From Ctena decussata (Eukaryota; Mollusca; Bivalvia; Lucinida; Lucinidae): a DNA stretch of 64,000 bases. The stretch lies in the NCBI GenBank assembly GCA_963989385.1, contig OZ022508.1, positions 53,793,087 through 53,857,086 on the forward strand. Direction: 5' to 3'. This document shows, in pieces, positions 44,723 through 56,963 of the stretch. Below the pieces are notes generated by a model. That model did not search any database. It was not told the origin of the DNA and saw only the letters and a list, made by a program, of their open reading frames with translations. Positions within the stretch are counted from its first letter, which is position 1. Each line of letters starts with the position of its first letter. Both the position numbers and the translations under genes were made by a program.

Positions 44723-46684
44723 TTAGCTCACCTGAGCCAGCGGCTCCGGGGGAGCTTATAGGATGGTAAGGCTCCGTTGTCCGTCGTCCGTCCGTCCGTC
44801 GTCCGTCCACACTTTCAAACGACTTCTCCTCTGAAACCGCTGGGCCGATTGTAACCAAATTTCATATGTAGTCTACTGGGACCTTAGGAACGCAAAGTTG
44901 TTCAAACGGTCCTGGTCACATGACCAACATGGCCTCCATGCCCATATATGGTAAAAACCTGAAAAAATCTTCTTCTCCAGAACCAATAGGTCAATGGCCT
45001 TGAAACTTGGTATGTAGCATCGGGTAGACGAGTACTACCAGGATTGTTCAAATTATGACCTTGGGTTGACCTTGACCTTTTTTACGATAAGGTCAAATTT
45101 GCTTCCTTATGCTTTTATATGGCAAAATGCTGCAACATAAGATATCTTGGAAAGTGTTGAAGATTTTGGCCTAAAAATTGGTACATACAGTCATCTTAAT
45201 GACTACATGAAGATTTATGAGTACAAGAGGTCAAAGTCATTCTTTGACCTTTGACCCAGAACTCTCATATTTTGACAATATCAAACAATCTCCTCAAAAA
45301 CAACTCTGCCAATTGTAACCAAATTTCATATAGATCCTCCAGGGGTTGAGGGAATGAAAATTTGTTCATACGGTCCAGGTCACATGACCAACATGGCCGC
45401 CACGCCTATTTATGGTAAAAACCTTTAAAAATCTTCTTCTCCAGAACCAGTAGACAGATGGCCTTGAAACTCGGTATGTAGCATTGGGTACTCAAGTACT
45501 ATCAAGATTGTTCAAATTATGACCCTGGGTTGACCTTGACCTTTTTTACGGCAAGGTCAAATATCTGGAAATGCTAGAACATGAGATTTCAGGTAAGTTT
45601 TGAAGATTTTGGCCTGAAAATTGGTATATACAATCATCTTAATGAGTACATGAAGATTTGTGAGTACAAGAGGTCAAGGTCATTCTTTGACCTTTGACCC
45701 AAAAATCTTAAATTTTGACAATTTCAAACAATCTGCTCTAAAACCACTGGGCCAATTGAATCCAAATTTCATATAGAGCCTCGAGGGGTTGAGGGAATGA
45801 AAATTTTTTTCTAACAGTCCTGGTCACATGACCAACATGGCCGCCACGCCCATATATGGTAAAAACCTTTAAAAATCTTCTTCTCCAGAACCAATTGACC
45901 GATGGCCTTGAGACTTTGTATTTTGCATTGGGTACTGCAGTACTATCAAGATTGTTCAAATTATGACCTTGTGTTGACCTTTACCTTTTACAGCTAGGTC
46001 AAATATGGGAAAATGGTAGAAAATAAGATTTCATGGAAAGTTTTGAAGATTCTGGCCTAAAAAATTGGTATATACAGTTGTCTTAATGAGTTCATGAAGA
46101 ATTATGAGTACAAGAGGTCAAGGTCATTTTTTTACCTTTGATCCAGATCGCTCATATTTTGACATTTTCAACCATTTCCTCAAAAGCCAAAGGGCCAATT
46201 GTGAACACATTTCATATAGAGCCTCCAGGGGTTGATTGAATGAAAATTTGTTCAAACGGTCCAGGTCACATGACCAACTTGGCCGCCATTACCACTTATG
46301 GTATAAATCTTTAATATTTTTCTTCTCCAGAATGTACCAATACACATATGGCCTTGAAACTTGGTAAATAGCATGGAGTACTAGAATACCACCAAGACTG
46401 TTCAAATGGTGACCTTGGGTTTACCTTGACCTTTTTTGCGGCATGGTCAAATATGGGAAAATGCTAGAACATAAGATTTCATGGAAATTTTTGAAGATTT
46501 TGGCCTAAAAATGGTATATATGGTTGTCTTAATGAGTACATGAAGATTTATGAGTACAAGTGGTCGTGGTCATTCTTTGACTTTTGACCCAAAACTCATA
46601 TTTTGACAATTTCAGACATGATAAGTAAAAGCCACCTTGCCAATTGTCCAGGTGAGCGATTCAGGGCCTCATGGCCCTCTTGTT
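44723..46684 (+). mobile_element. Tandem-repeat element H2 (Helentron-like architecture)
   Basis: It starts TTAGCTCACCTGAGCCAGCG (the same first 16 bases as H1), with folding partner CTCCGGGGGAGC, and continues with GTCCGTCCGTCCGTCG. Four ~440-464-bp units contain GGTCACATGACCAACATGGC (44914, 45378, 45822, 46264). The 3' end is CAGGTGAGC (inverse of the 5' end), hairpin GGGCCTCATGGCCC and TCTTGTT. H1 and H2 therefore share termini but differ in body. Confidence 0.62.
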
Positions 46685-47307
46685 CTTGCTTATCGCATGT
46701 TTTTATTTTTGTTTTATTCTATATTTTATTATTTATTTATTTTTTTCTTTAAAGTCGTTCATTCTTCTTATCGTCGTTTTCTCTATGCTGTAGCGAATGT
46801 CTTTGCAAAACTAACAGTTTGACCTGACTGTTGCATTATAGGATTACAGCACCCACAGAGTCACAAGAACATTTGTCTTTAAACTAATCATACACGCATT
46901 TAATTTGTCATTTGTCTGCGGAAGCTACAGACTTATAATTGGCTACTTGCTAAACAACCGTTCTACGTTGTTTTCCAGGAAGTGATTTCGACTGGCAGTG
47001 TAAACATCTGCTCCAACATAGGCTTTCCTTTTTCTCTTTTAGTTACTATGTGAAATTTTCACAAGGCAGCGCAAATGCCTGCGCCGCAAACAACAGATAG
47101 GTGTTTGGATTCTTTCTCTCGCCTATCTTACCTTTCTTTTTGCTGGCCCTTTTTCTGCGATTGCTCAAAATAGACTATAACCCTACTTCAGATGATCGGT
47201 AATCACTCAAGCAATCAATCGATGCATCAAATATGTCTCACTTCAATGTGTTTTAGTTGCTCTTTATTCTTTTGTCCTACTAGTGTTTATTTCTAAAGAG
47301 CACTGAT

Positions 47308-47503
47308 CTGGGCCCATTTTTTCAAAGCATCGTTAGCCTAACGAGCTCGTTAGGAAGTCAACTCGTTAAGTATTTTACGACTTCATAACCAACTACACTG
47401 ATATTTTTACAACAAAAATATTGGCGTATTTGAGATATTAATGTTTGAAATTTTAACGAAAGGTTAACTAACGATGTTGTTAGTTTCGAACAACTGGGCC
47501 CAG
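47308..47503. mobile_element. MITE with GGGCCC ends
   Basis: Ends CTGGGCCCATTTTTTCAAAG, CATCGTTAG and the inverse of CTAACGATGTTGTTAG, TTTCGAACAACTGGGCCCAG. About 196 bp, AT-rich inside, non-coding. Confidence 0.75.
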
Positions 47504-47681
47504 GTGTTTTACTTGTAGACACGTATAAACATGGCACAATGACTGTTGTGTATGCAACGATAATCACATACTGTATTTTTTCTCTGAGGCGTATTATTTT
47601 ATTACTCTTAATACAGATAGCAATGAGGAAAGTTTTACTTTTTCAACGATAGACCCAAAAGTCTGAAGCACTGTCGTATGT

Positions 47682-47776
47682 TTTGATGTCACTTCGGAAT
47701 GTTGCATTACGTCACAAAACGGTATTAACCCAAATGATGTAAAATGCAACGTCACGAAGTGACATCAACACAAAAG
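47682..47776. repeat. Inverted repeat
   Basis: TGTTTTGATGTCACTTCG pairs with CGAAGTGACATCAACACA, and GTTGCATTACGTCA with the GATGTAAAATGCAAC arm. Confidence 0.65.
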
Positions 47777-48759
47777 ACGTTCGTTTCAAAGATGTTGAAT
47801 TCTGATAGGTAATGATAAAGTGGGTTCGAACATTTGGATGCTTCGGTTGTAAAGGATAGATAACCGGTTTTCATACCAGAGTGGGTAGGTCGTTCCAATA
47901 ACGTTGGTCTGGGTTCTCCGAACAATGACTATAAGCACCTTCTGCCCACCCAGCAGCGAATGCGTTCAAGAGTTGAATCGCAGAAGGGAGAAAGAAATCG
48001 CTTGGCATATACTTTGACGATGACACAGTGGGCCTCTAATGGCTCCTGCATGTTGTATTTCTAGCAATGCAATCAATGTGGTTGGCAGCTTTACAGCTTG
48101 CATATACATGTAGCTGAATAAAGCGTCTTTCAATTGTTAACGGTCATTTTATAACAGGATTATGTTTCTCTGAATAAACAGCTGATCAAGTTACTGTCTT
48201 GTCAAGAATGATTGAAAGAACGGATTGATTTTAGAAAGAAAACGGAACATTTGTTTCAGAAAAGAAGCCACTGACGTATTAACTAACAGTTACATCCTCG
48301 CTTGCATGTTAATGAATAAGAGCTTACATAGATATTTCTGAAATCACAATTATACAACACGCTGAATGGGGATTAAATTGTATCATCCAGGATCACGTCA
48401 AAATGTTGTTCATGAGTACAAGCGTTCTTAGCAGGTAAATGTTAAACTTGCTAGTAACATTGAATGAATTCAGCGAAATTCAAACTGTCAGTGAAATAAA
48501 ACTGACTGAATTAAGCAAAGTTCAAACTGTAAATGCGGTGACGGTTTGATTCGTGTTTATTTTATTCAGTGCTGTCAGCTGTTTTGCACATTGTTTGTCG
48601 ACTTGTTGCAAGCTTATGGACTTTGCAAGTGACATGAAATTTTAATGGCGAAATTCAGCACGAACTATGCAGTTATAGTTCAAGTCTCTTGTAGTCTATA
48701 TTCTGAATGCCGAAATTCAGCACGAAGTTTACAGTTATATTTCAAGTCTGTTGGAGTGT

Positions 48760-48905
48760 CTTCTATTCTAACATATCCCATGTCTATGGAAAGGTTGTCT
48801 GGGCACCGCAGATGACTTTGCAATAATTCCGTGTTAGCTGGTTCTAGTTTTAGCTCCTCAAGTTGGCCTGGAAAGCCCATACCTGGCCACTCTTTAACAT
48901 TGTAT
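48760..48905 (-). pseudogene. LINE C-terminal fragment
   Basis: The minus strand reads NVKEWPGMGFPGQLEE, then in a shifted frame AKSSAVPRQPFHRHG, matching the end of the LINE at 9770-11940 (NVKKWQDV... AKSSVVPQ). A stop-free frame of 112 codons (48680-49018) covers it, but its remaining parts are not recognised. A ~42-bp direct repeat (GACTTGAA...CGTGCTGAATTTCG) follows. Confidence 0.45.
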
Positions 48906-49429
48906 TTCCATGATAACTTAAATAGCTTCTGTAGTGCGGAGACATACGTTTCTTTACAATGTAAACAAAGGGTCGTCACTCTGTAGTAAACCATCTCATT
49001 GCTGAGAAATTTGTACATTCACTTGTCACCAAGACCTTTCGAAAAATGTAGCTTTCGGTAAGTGGGCAATATTTCAAGGCATTGAAAATTTCAAGCGCCA
49101 TATCTCTAGTGAATTCTCCGATCTTCCTAAAATTCAAACCTGTCCGACAACAAATGCAAATCTGTCCGACGACAAAAATATATCAAGTTTATGTGCAAGT
49201 TTCGTAAGGATCCGTAGCGGCTATCATAAGGACGAGCTTTTGACAGACCCATGACTCCGAACTATCAATGTGGGCTTGGATAATATCAGATCCTGGTTAC
49301 ATAAGGATCCAGAGAGGCTATCGTAAAAGCTTTTCACAATATATGCAAGAACCCATAACTCTGAACTATACAGTTGGCTGTGGGATTGGATTATATCAGA
49401 TCCTTTGAAGGCGCTGAAATTCCATTTTA

Positions 49430-49558
49430 AATGATCATATGATAAAGAGACTCTTACAGTCCTGGTCATTTTATATGAAATTTACGAAACTCGCCTAAGG
49501 CTCGTTTCATAAATTTCATATGAAATGACCACTCTTGTAAGATCCTCTATTTATCAAT
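49430..49558. mobile_element. Foldback family E, full copy
   Basis: GACTCTTACAGTCCTGGTCA, TTTTATATGAAATTTACGAA and CTCGCCTAAGG pair with their inverses, ending TGACCACTCTTGTAAGATCC, TCTATTTAT. Its outer ends resemble those of family D (ATAGAGGATCTTACA; TTTATCATATGA). Confidence 0.75.
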
Positions 49559-50249
49559 ACTAGAAACTATTTTAGCGAAATTTCATAAAGTGCAATTGCT
49601 GACAGAAATATGACAGTTTATGGGAACATTGCACTATTTGTCTTTTTAAAATTTCCATTAGCTTTTAAGGAATTTCCAGAGATAGCTTAATATATCAAGC
49701 GTGACACCCATCATCTCAGTTTGAGTTCCATAATATTTTATCGCTTCCTGACTTTAAACAATGTTAAATGTTTCTATGTTGTTTCCGAGTTCGCACTAAA
49801 TGTTGAAATATCGTCGGAAACAAAATATATTTAGCATTCTTTCTAGGTTTTGTATACTTTTTCTTGGCCTTGGGGTAACATCGAGCTAAATTGCCATATT
49901 GTCGGATAGACCAGTATTCTGGATAGCCGGCGCCACAAAAAATAAACTGTCGCTTTAATTCCGCTTATAGCAAAAAAAACGTAGAGGGGATCTAATAGTA
50001 ACATAAAAAGGTCTCCCCTATTAAAATAATGCAAAATTCTGAAATACGTGGTTTCTGATCCCATTTTTTATCAATGAAATTCAAATTTTCTCTCGTTTAA
50101 TCAGCGTGTACGATTTGTGCGCTACAATTCTTACCTAACATGGGCCGACGTCACAAACGTCAGTACGTCAATAAATAGCTACCCACGCATATAAGGAAAT
50201 TCCATTTAAGTTAAAACAATAGTCCTAAAGCTACCTAAATGGTTCGAAG

Positions 50250-51162
50250 GCAGGCCTTGAAACTTGGTATGTAGGGAGAAGAACTCTATAAGCATATAGC
50301 TTTCGTTCTAATCCCATAGCTTGTACTGATATGTTATTTGTATATGTATGTATATATGTATGTCATTGTAAAAGCGAAATAAATATGTTTAAACCAAACT
50401 TGGTATGTAGCATTGTGTGCTCCAGTACTATCATGATTATTCAAATTATGACCTTGGGTTGACCTTGACTTCTTTTTACAGCAAGGTCAAATATGGGAAA
50501 ATGCTACAACATAAGATTTCATGGGAAGTTTTGAAGATTTTGGCCTTAAAATTGGTATATACAGTCGTCTTATTGAGGTCATGAAGAATTTTGAGTACAA
50601 GAAGTCAATGTCATTCTTTGACCTTTGACCCAGATTTCTCATATTTTGACATTTTCAAATATTTCCTCAAAAGACAAAGGGCCAATTGTAAACACATTTC
50701 ATCTAGAGCCTCCAGGGGCTGATTGAACAAAAATTTGTTCAAACGGTCTAGGTCACATGACCTGCATGGTCGCCATACCCATTTATGGTATAAACCTTTA
50801 ATATTTTTCTTCTCCAGAACCAATACACTTATGACCTTGAAAGTTGGTAAGTAGCATGGAGTACTAGAGTACTACCAAGACTGTTCAAATGATAACCTTG
50901 GGTTTACCTTGATCTTTTTTTGCGGCATGGTCAAATATGGACAAATGCTATAACATAAGATTCATCGAAAGTTTTGAAGATTTTGGCATAAAATGGTATA
51001 TATGGTTGTCTTAATGATACATGAAGATTTATGAGTACAAGAGGTCATGGTCATTCTTTGACTTTTGACCCAAGACTCATATTTTGACAATTTCAGACAT
51101 AAGAAAAAGTCACTTTGCCAGTTGTTCAGGTGAGCGATTCAGGGCCTCATGGCCCTCTTGTT
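50250..51162 (+). mobile_element. 5'-truncated copy of element H2
   Basis: It begins in mid-unit (AGGCCTTGAAACTTGGTATG) and runs about 1.6 units. It ends with the H2 3' terminus CAGGTGAGC, GGGCCTCATGGCCC, TCTTGTT. A LINE tail is inserted at 50275-50395. Confidence 0.8.
50275..50395 (+). mobile_element. LINE 3' tail inserted in the truncated H2 copy
   Basis: 121 bp ending GCGAAATAAATATGTTTAAA CC. It is flanked exactly by a 15-bp direct repeat AAACTTGGTATGTAG (50260-50274 and 50396-50410). That sequence occurs once in intact H2 units, so the pre-insertion state is known. Confidence 0.8.
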
Positions 51163-51964
51163 TTTCTAGCCCCTTGGATACGTAACTTTCCACAATGCTT
51201 GCTTAATATAACCTCTTTTTTCTGACCAGTGAACTTGCCCATCCTTATAATTTGGATGAGTCCATTGCTGGTTTTAGGGGTTTCTGGTTAGCGTTTTCAC
51301 TTTTATTGTAATTTGCATAGAAATTCCTGTAAGCAAACAGTGTTGACCCTGAAATGGGTCTGCACTGTTTGCATACGTCCTAGAAACGGGCTTCCAGTCT
51401 GAAAAGGGTAAATGAACTGAAGTGAACAGGATTTACACAACATTTTGATTGCAGTTGAAAAGAAAGGATTAAGTAACCAAATTATACCAGGCCTTAGATA
51501 GTATTCCATCATGTAAACTGTGGATGAAAATATTATTAAGAGTTAATGTTTTTTTTATTTCATCTCAATAATGAAATAAGCCGTATGCATTAAGAAGAAC
51601 AGAAAATATATTATAAAAAGTTTATCGTTTATTACTATTCTGAGGTATACGACAGACTTATACATGTAATTGGTTGGAAAAAGTAGTTTGAGTTGTATTC
51701 ATATGACAACTACCATATCCAGACGCCAATGAGCCTTCACCTTGAAGTCATATTTAAAATGTAATTGCACTTCTCTGCAAATGATGTCATTTTCTCAAAA
51801 ACTTTGACTCTCCAATATTTTGTCATTCACGAAATAATAGTACATGTTGATTCTGACTGTTTTACGGAATTGTATATTATACAATGTTTTTTCATTCTGC
51901 CTCATATTTCTCAAACGATAAAACAGGAGCAGCACATCTTGGATAACATCCAACGATCACATGA

Positions 51965-52137
51965 AGTCGACATGACGTCACACGGACGTCGACGCGATGC
52001 CATAACGTCGAAATGACGTCAATACAATGTCGTTATTTCAGCAGGCAAATTTCATCGGAATGGCGTCACACTGACGCCGATGCTGCGTCACTACATCGCA
52101 TCGTACGACGTCATAATGACGTTATGTGCCTGCTGGG
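51965..52137. repeat. ACGTC-rich short element
   Basis: Repeated TGACGTCA / GACGTCGACGCGATG / CATAATGACGTTATG motifs ending GTGCCTGCTGGG; related to 19412-19471. The stop-free frames over it reflect the repeat. Confidence 0.6.
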
Positions 52138-52321
52138 GCAGACACACTCAGGGCAACACAGGAAAGCTGTACATCAAAAGCCATACTCAATAAATATAGT
52201 ATGACATCAAACACGCAAACCATCCAATCATACTTGTTTTCTAAACCAGGAAGTAAAGTGGACAGCTTACAGGTGACCGCCATGCCATAAATACAGCAAA
52301 TGGGAACTGCAAGTTTAATTA

Positions 52322-52499
52322 CAGTAAAATCTGGCTATCAAGACCACTCGAAATTAAGACCACTTCACTATTAAGACCGGTCTTTGCCAGTCCCAAGTGG
52401 TATTTGTCTTATAATTTTATTTTCAATTTGAAGACCACCTTACTAATATGGCAACTTTCAGGCAGTCTGAAAGGTGGTCTTTATAAAGGTATTTTACTG
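52322..52499. mobile_element. pogo/Tigger-like MITE
   Basis: Terminal inverted repeats CAGTAAAAT(C/A) ... CTATCAAGACCAC and GTGGTCTTTATAAAGGTATT, TTACTG, flanked by TA on both sides (52320-52321, 52500-52501). TA duplication and CAGTA start are typical of pogo/Tigger. 178 bp, non-coding. Confidence 0.75.
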
Positions 52500-52986
52500 T
52501 ATTATAAACTCTTACATAATAAAAGCTTAAGTAGCAGAGACTATACGGTACGCATAGATATAGAAATCTATTATTATTGCTGTAATCTAAGAACACCGCT
52601 GGGACCAGATGATATAATAAGGTTCTTATATATCAATATACGTGAGGATATTGTCAAATATAGTTAGCTAAAATATTTGTTTATGTGTGGTCTTATGTGC
52701 AATACCAAAGTCAGACCACTTACATATAACTAGAAATGAGGCTGCGCTTTGTTGAAACTGGAGGGCTTAGTATATAACATATATTGTTGTAAAACAAAGA
52801 GTTCAGGTACACAGGAACAACATCTCGGGTGCCGATATGAGTTTATATTTCATGGTCAGAAAAAACAGCTTATCATTTTTATATAAAAAAGCATTATACA
52901 TGTATTTTTCGGAAATTTCGGCAATGCTTCCTACCCAAAAAAAACCCGGATGAGGAAACTGAGAGACGGGAGAAATCTTTAGAAAA

Positions 52987-53072
52987 CTTGAATTGTTTGG
53001 AGTAAATTTCAGATACGAGGCACTTCAAAGTGTCTCTTATCAGAAATTTACTCGCACAAATTCAATTTCAAG
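52987..53072. repeat. Foldback hairpin
   Basis: CTTGAATTG...GAGTAAATTTC, GATACGAGGCACTT pairs with AAGTGTCTCTTATC, GAAATTTACTC...CAATTTCAAG. Confidence 0.75.
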
Positions 53073-54657
53073 AAAAATGAAAAGATTTTCGTCATAGTTC
53101 AGATTATATATTTTGTGGTCTCTCGCCATTTCTACGGTGAAAAGTTGCCCGTAAATTGCCGATTACTCAGTTATAAGTTGCAAAATCTATCGCTGACTGA
53201 TAGTCGATCATAGCCTAATTCCAACAAATATGGACAGAATCGGTTGCACCGGTCTCATCCATCAAGTCGCCAAGAGGTACCATCAGTGCTGCCAATAATA
53301 TTTTGCGAACTGAAAAATCGACTATGTCATACTGGTATACAGCCCATATAAAAACAAAATACAGACCGCTTTTCTGGAGAACATTGAATATGGATCACAT
53401 ATGCACTCGCAGCCCAGTAATGCATCCTTGGGGATATGAAATGGAAAATTCACCGACAAAATTGAACACACATTTGAAGGCCAAGATCGTGTCATTTTAG
53501 ATGATATTCAGCATTTAATGAGATATGAGCTCAACACTGATGGTTTAACAGACTCCGTCAAGACATTGCTCATTACTAAGATCGTTATTTATTCAGTTTG
53601 TGAGAAGCTTTAAAGCTAATAACGGCATTTTGCCAACGTATTATTTCAACTATTTTCGATAAGCACTAGGTCACGGGTGGTAAAACTTGGAACTACCACG
53701 AAATTGTGTTAACGTAATTTTGTTCCCAAGCCACATACGGGACATAACGGGGTAGTTTCCAGGCCGAAAAATTGATAAACAAAGGTTGGTGTCATTTTGG
53801 TTTTTGTTTTATTTTACTACTAAGAACGAACAATGGTGAAATCGGCCAATATGGTTCCGTGTAAATATGTCTCAGCGTCCCCTCTAGCCCCAAATTTTAT
53901 ATGAAAAGTTCTTGTCTTTCATTAGATTTTTGCGCCCGCACTGAGTATCGGGTCAATTTTCCATAAAGTACAGTGCCAATTCGAAGGAATTGAGCTCGTA
54001 TCCATCAAATTATATTGAATTTGATATCATTTGCCGATGAAAATGATACAAAGACCCTTACTAAACGTTCCTGCATAGAAAACAGAAGCCAAGAGTTTAC
54101 TCGTAAAAGATTCAGGCCTGTGTGGTAGTTTCCAGCTCACCGTGGTAGTTAAAATGCTATCGTGGTAGTTGCCAAGACTTTGTAGGATTTTTGTAGTAGT
54201 TCCCATCAGCAGATGTTCACTACTCAGGGGCTACTTCAAATTTTTAAAGACGGGGTGTTCGGGCCGAACCTTGAATACCCCTCTTATTCATACAAAGACC
54301 TTTTCAAACAACCTTTTGTCGGATAAAATTTGTTGACTGCCTGAATTTTAAATTTAGTGGGCTATTGAAATGATGAGAAGAATGAAAAGAAGGGATATTC
54401 ACATAGCTAATTTGTTGTTGAATAAACATGCCTTATAATTATCATACAACATGCCCGTTCATCGTCGCACTCACATGTATATAAAAAGTGACCCAACCCG
54501 AGGGACCATCGAATTACCGCAAACCACTGCAAACCACCGCAAACCACCCCAAACCACCACAAATATCTACGACGAAACAGTGGATTTCATCACCGCTGCC
54601 AACTAAGTTGAACCATGGAAAACCATTTGTGACTTGGGTTTCAGTCCCTAATACAGT

Positions 54658-55471
54658 AGAAGAGAATCCCCCGTTTGCGGTCAAATTTACCTGTCACATT
54701 TGTTTCCATATTTAGACATTTTCACCCCGATGGGGGTGCCTGGTAAAATGGCTATTTTGGGGTATTTTCAGAAAATTGCATCCGTGCAGAAATGAACTGA
54801 TTATACGTTGAACATGAGAAAACCTGCACAAAGCAGACATCTTTATCAAAATTTTCACCGTTCAGGTTTTTTTTTTAAATGTTAAAGTTCTCGAGTTGTA
54901 TTGTTTCAAAAGATTTGGTTCCCAATCAGGGTTAACTTGATATTTTTGTCTCCGATCGGGGTCATATGATGTAATAAAAACTATATAATTTTTCATTTAT
55001 TTGACATAAAGTATCAAAAACTTAAATGACTTTAAGTCAGAAACGAAGCTGATTGTAAAACATAGACAGATAATAATCTTGATTATTATGAAGTTGAGAT
55101 TTTGGCCCCATGTCTATGTACTTTTTGTATGTCTATGTTAAGGATCAGTAATTGTCAGCTGCAAATACCCTAGTTTCATATGGCTTTAATAGTATATAGT
55201 ACATCAAATGACCCCAATCGGAGACTAATATGTCAAATTACATCCCATTTGGGGTCATAATTGTTTGAAAATCATAACTTGAGAAATAAAGCATTTAAAA
55301 AATCTGAACGGTAAAAGTTTGAATAATTTTGTCCTTTTTCAGCAGGTATTCTCACTTCATTAACTTTTTGCACAGATGTCTGAAAATACCCAAAATAGCC
55401 ATTGTACCTTCCCCAATCGGGGTACAAATGTCTAATATGGAAACAAATGCGATAGGTAAATTCTCTTCGGA
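54658..55471. repeat. Inner inverted repeat of the foldback element
   Basis: Arms of about 285-330 bp (54658-54990 and 55188-55471) share AAATGGCTATTTTGGGGTAT-type sequence in inverse orientation. Each carries three imperfect CCCCNATCGGGG palindromes. A short frame at 55329-55580 (83 codons) crosses the right arm and is not recognised. Confidence 0.7.
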
Positions 55472-55693
55472 AAAAATAAGTGACGACAAGCAGACATTAC
55501 AATCAGACGATGACGAAACAGGAAAATATGAAGTTATGAAAACGGTTGTAAACATGTATTTAAACGAGCAAACAATTTGACAAACCACATTTTCGAAAGG
55601 GGCTGCTTCTTACAACTGTATAAGCTCTAGTTTTATGGGCATTATTTCTCTCAGTGAAACGCATATCAATTATAAAATTGAGTCACGACTGGT

Positions 55694-56000
55694 CCCAATG
55701 CACCTATCAATGTTTTCCCCTAGAGGGAGGCGGCGGGATACCCATGCGGAATAAGACAATTTTGAAAACTTTCGCTCCAATTCCCTACCCATAAGCAAAT
55801 ATGTGGTGTCACAAATTCCTTTGGTGGGCCATCAAATTTGTTATAAAATCTAATTTAGAACTTCCAGAATAGCATCAAATGTCCCAACCCCGTTTTTAGG
55901 TGTTCTATCTAATTCCCATGGACTGGGATTTTTTGGCTGTCTAATCCCAATGGTATCCCCCCCCCCCCCCCCCCTGGGGGAAAATATTGATAGGTGCACT
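55694..56000. mobile_element. MITE with TGCACCTATCAATG ends, nested
   Basis: TGCACCTATCAATGTTTTCC at left and the inverse of GGGGAAAATATTGATAGGTG CA at right. About 305 bp with an 18-nt C-run near the right end. Inserted in the large foldback. Confidence 0.7.
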
Positions 56001-56737
56001 AGTATTGGCGATTCTTAAACGAGCGGAAAATCTGTTGATGGGAACTACTACATAGTCTTGGCAACTACCACGATAGCATTTTAACTACCACGATGCGCTG
56101 GAAACTACCACATTGGACAAACGGGGCATGAATCTTTTACGAGTAAACGCTCGGATTTTTTTTCTGTGTAGAAACGTTTATTAAGGGTCTTTTTATCATT
56201 TTCATCGGCAAATGATATCACATTCAATTTAATTTGACAGATACGGGCTAAAATCCTTCGAACTGGCACTGTACGTTGGGGAAAGTTGGTCCGAGGCTCA
56301 GTGGGGAAACAAAAATCTAAAGAAAAAAAAAACTTTTCATATAAAATTTGGGGCTAGAGGGGACGCTGAGACATATTTACACGGAACCATATTGGCCGAT
56401 TTCACCATTGTTCGTTCTTAGTAGTAAAATAAAACAAAATCCAAAATGACACCAACCTTTGTTTATCAATTTTTCGGCCTGGAAACTACCCCGTTATGTC
56501 CCGTATGTGGCTTGGGAACAAAATTACGTTAACACAATTTCGTGGTAGTTCCTAGGTTTACCACCCGTGTAGTTTATGTAAGCGTCACATATATAGACAC
56601 CAAATTAACAATCTTTATTTCGATACAGAACGACGTTTGACCAACAAGTTCAGACATGAAATACTCTGACATAGTTGCAGCTATGTAGTGTCTGAGTTAT
56701 AAAGTTGCATAGACATGCTTTTGCTCTTATTCGTAAT

Positions 56738-56963
56738 TGGGCCGCGACACGACAAAACCAACAAAGTGTTATGTGCGCACAGCGAAAACTCAGATACGTC
56801 TGGGCTTCCGCCCAGTCTGATCAGAGGCTTCGCTGTGTGCATGGAGGTAGCTTTGAGCCTTAGCTATCATTTAAGCACACAGCGAAAACTCTGATCTGAC
56901 TGAACGGATGTCCAAGCTGATGGTGTACATGCCATTTTGTTGGTTTTATCGTGTCGTGGCTCA
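56738..56963 (-). mobile_element. MITE family A, copy 15
   Basis: Diverged minus-oriented copy (TTGGGCCGCGACACGAC ... GTGTCGTGGCTCA) with centre GGAGGTAGCTTTGAGCC. Confidence 0.75.

Larger units (their letters stand above)
53672..56569. mobile_element. 2.9-kb nested foldback element with ~545-bp terminal inverted repeats
   Basis: Left arm 53672-54214 and right arm 56031-56569 are near-perfect inverse copies (outer end CACGGGTGGTAAA, then ACTACCACGAAATTGTGTTA). Several GTGGTAGTT direct repeats lie at the inner end of each arm. Between them lies a second inverted pair (54658-54990 / 55188-55471) with CCCC-AT-GGGG palindromes, a CCACCGCAAA minisatellite (54512-54560) and a separate MITE (55694-56000). 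No transposase is recognised and no clear target duplication is visible, so the superfamily is unknown. Confidence 0.75.

Noticed and set aside
53226..53500. Plus-strand frame ending at 53500 (about 90 codons if extended upstream of its ATG)
   Set aside because: Two overlapping frames look equally plausible and neither has recognisable domains or splice sites.
54488..54715. Plus-strand frame in the large foldback
   Set aside because: Its N-terminal part is a CCACCGCAAA minisatellite and its end is the inner inverted repeat.
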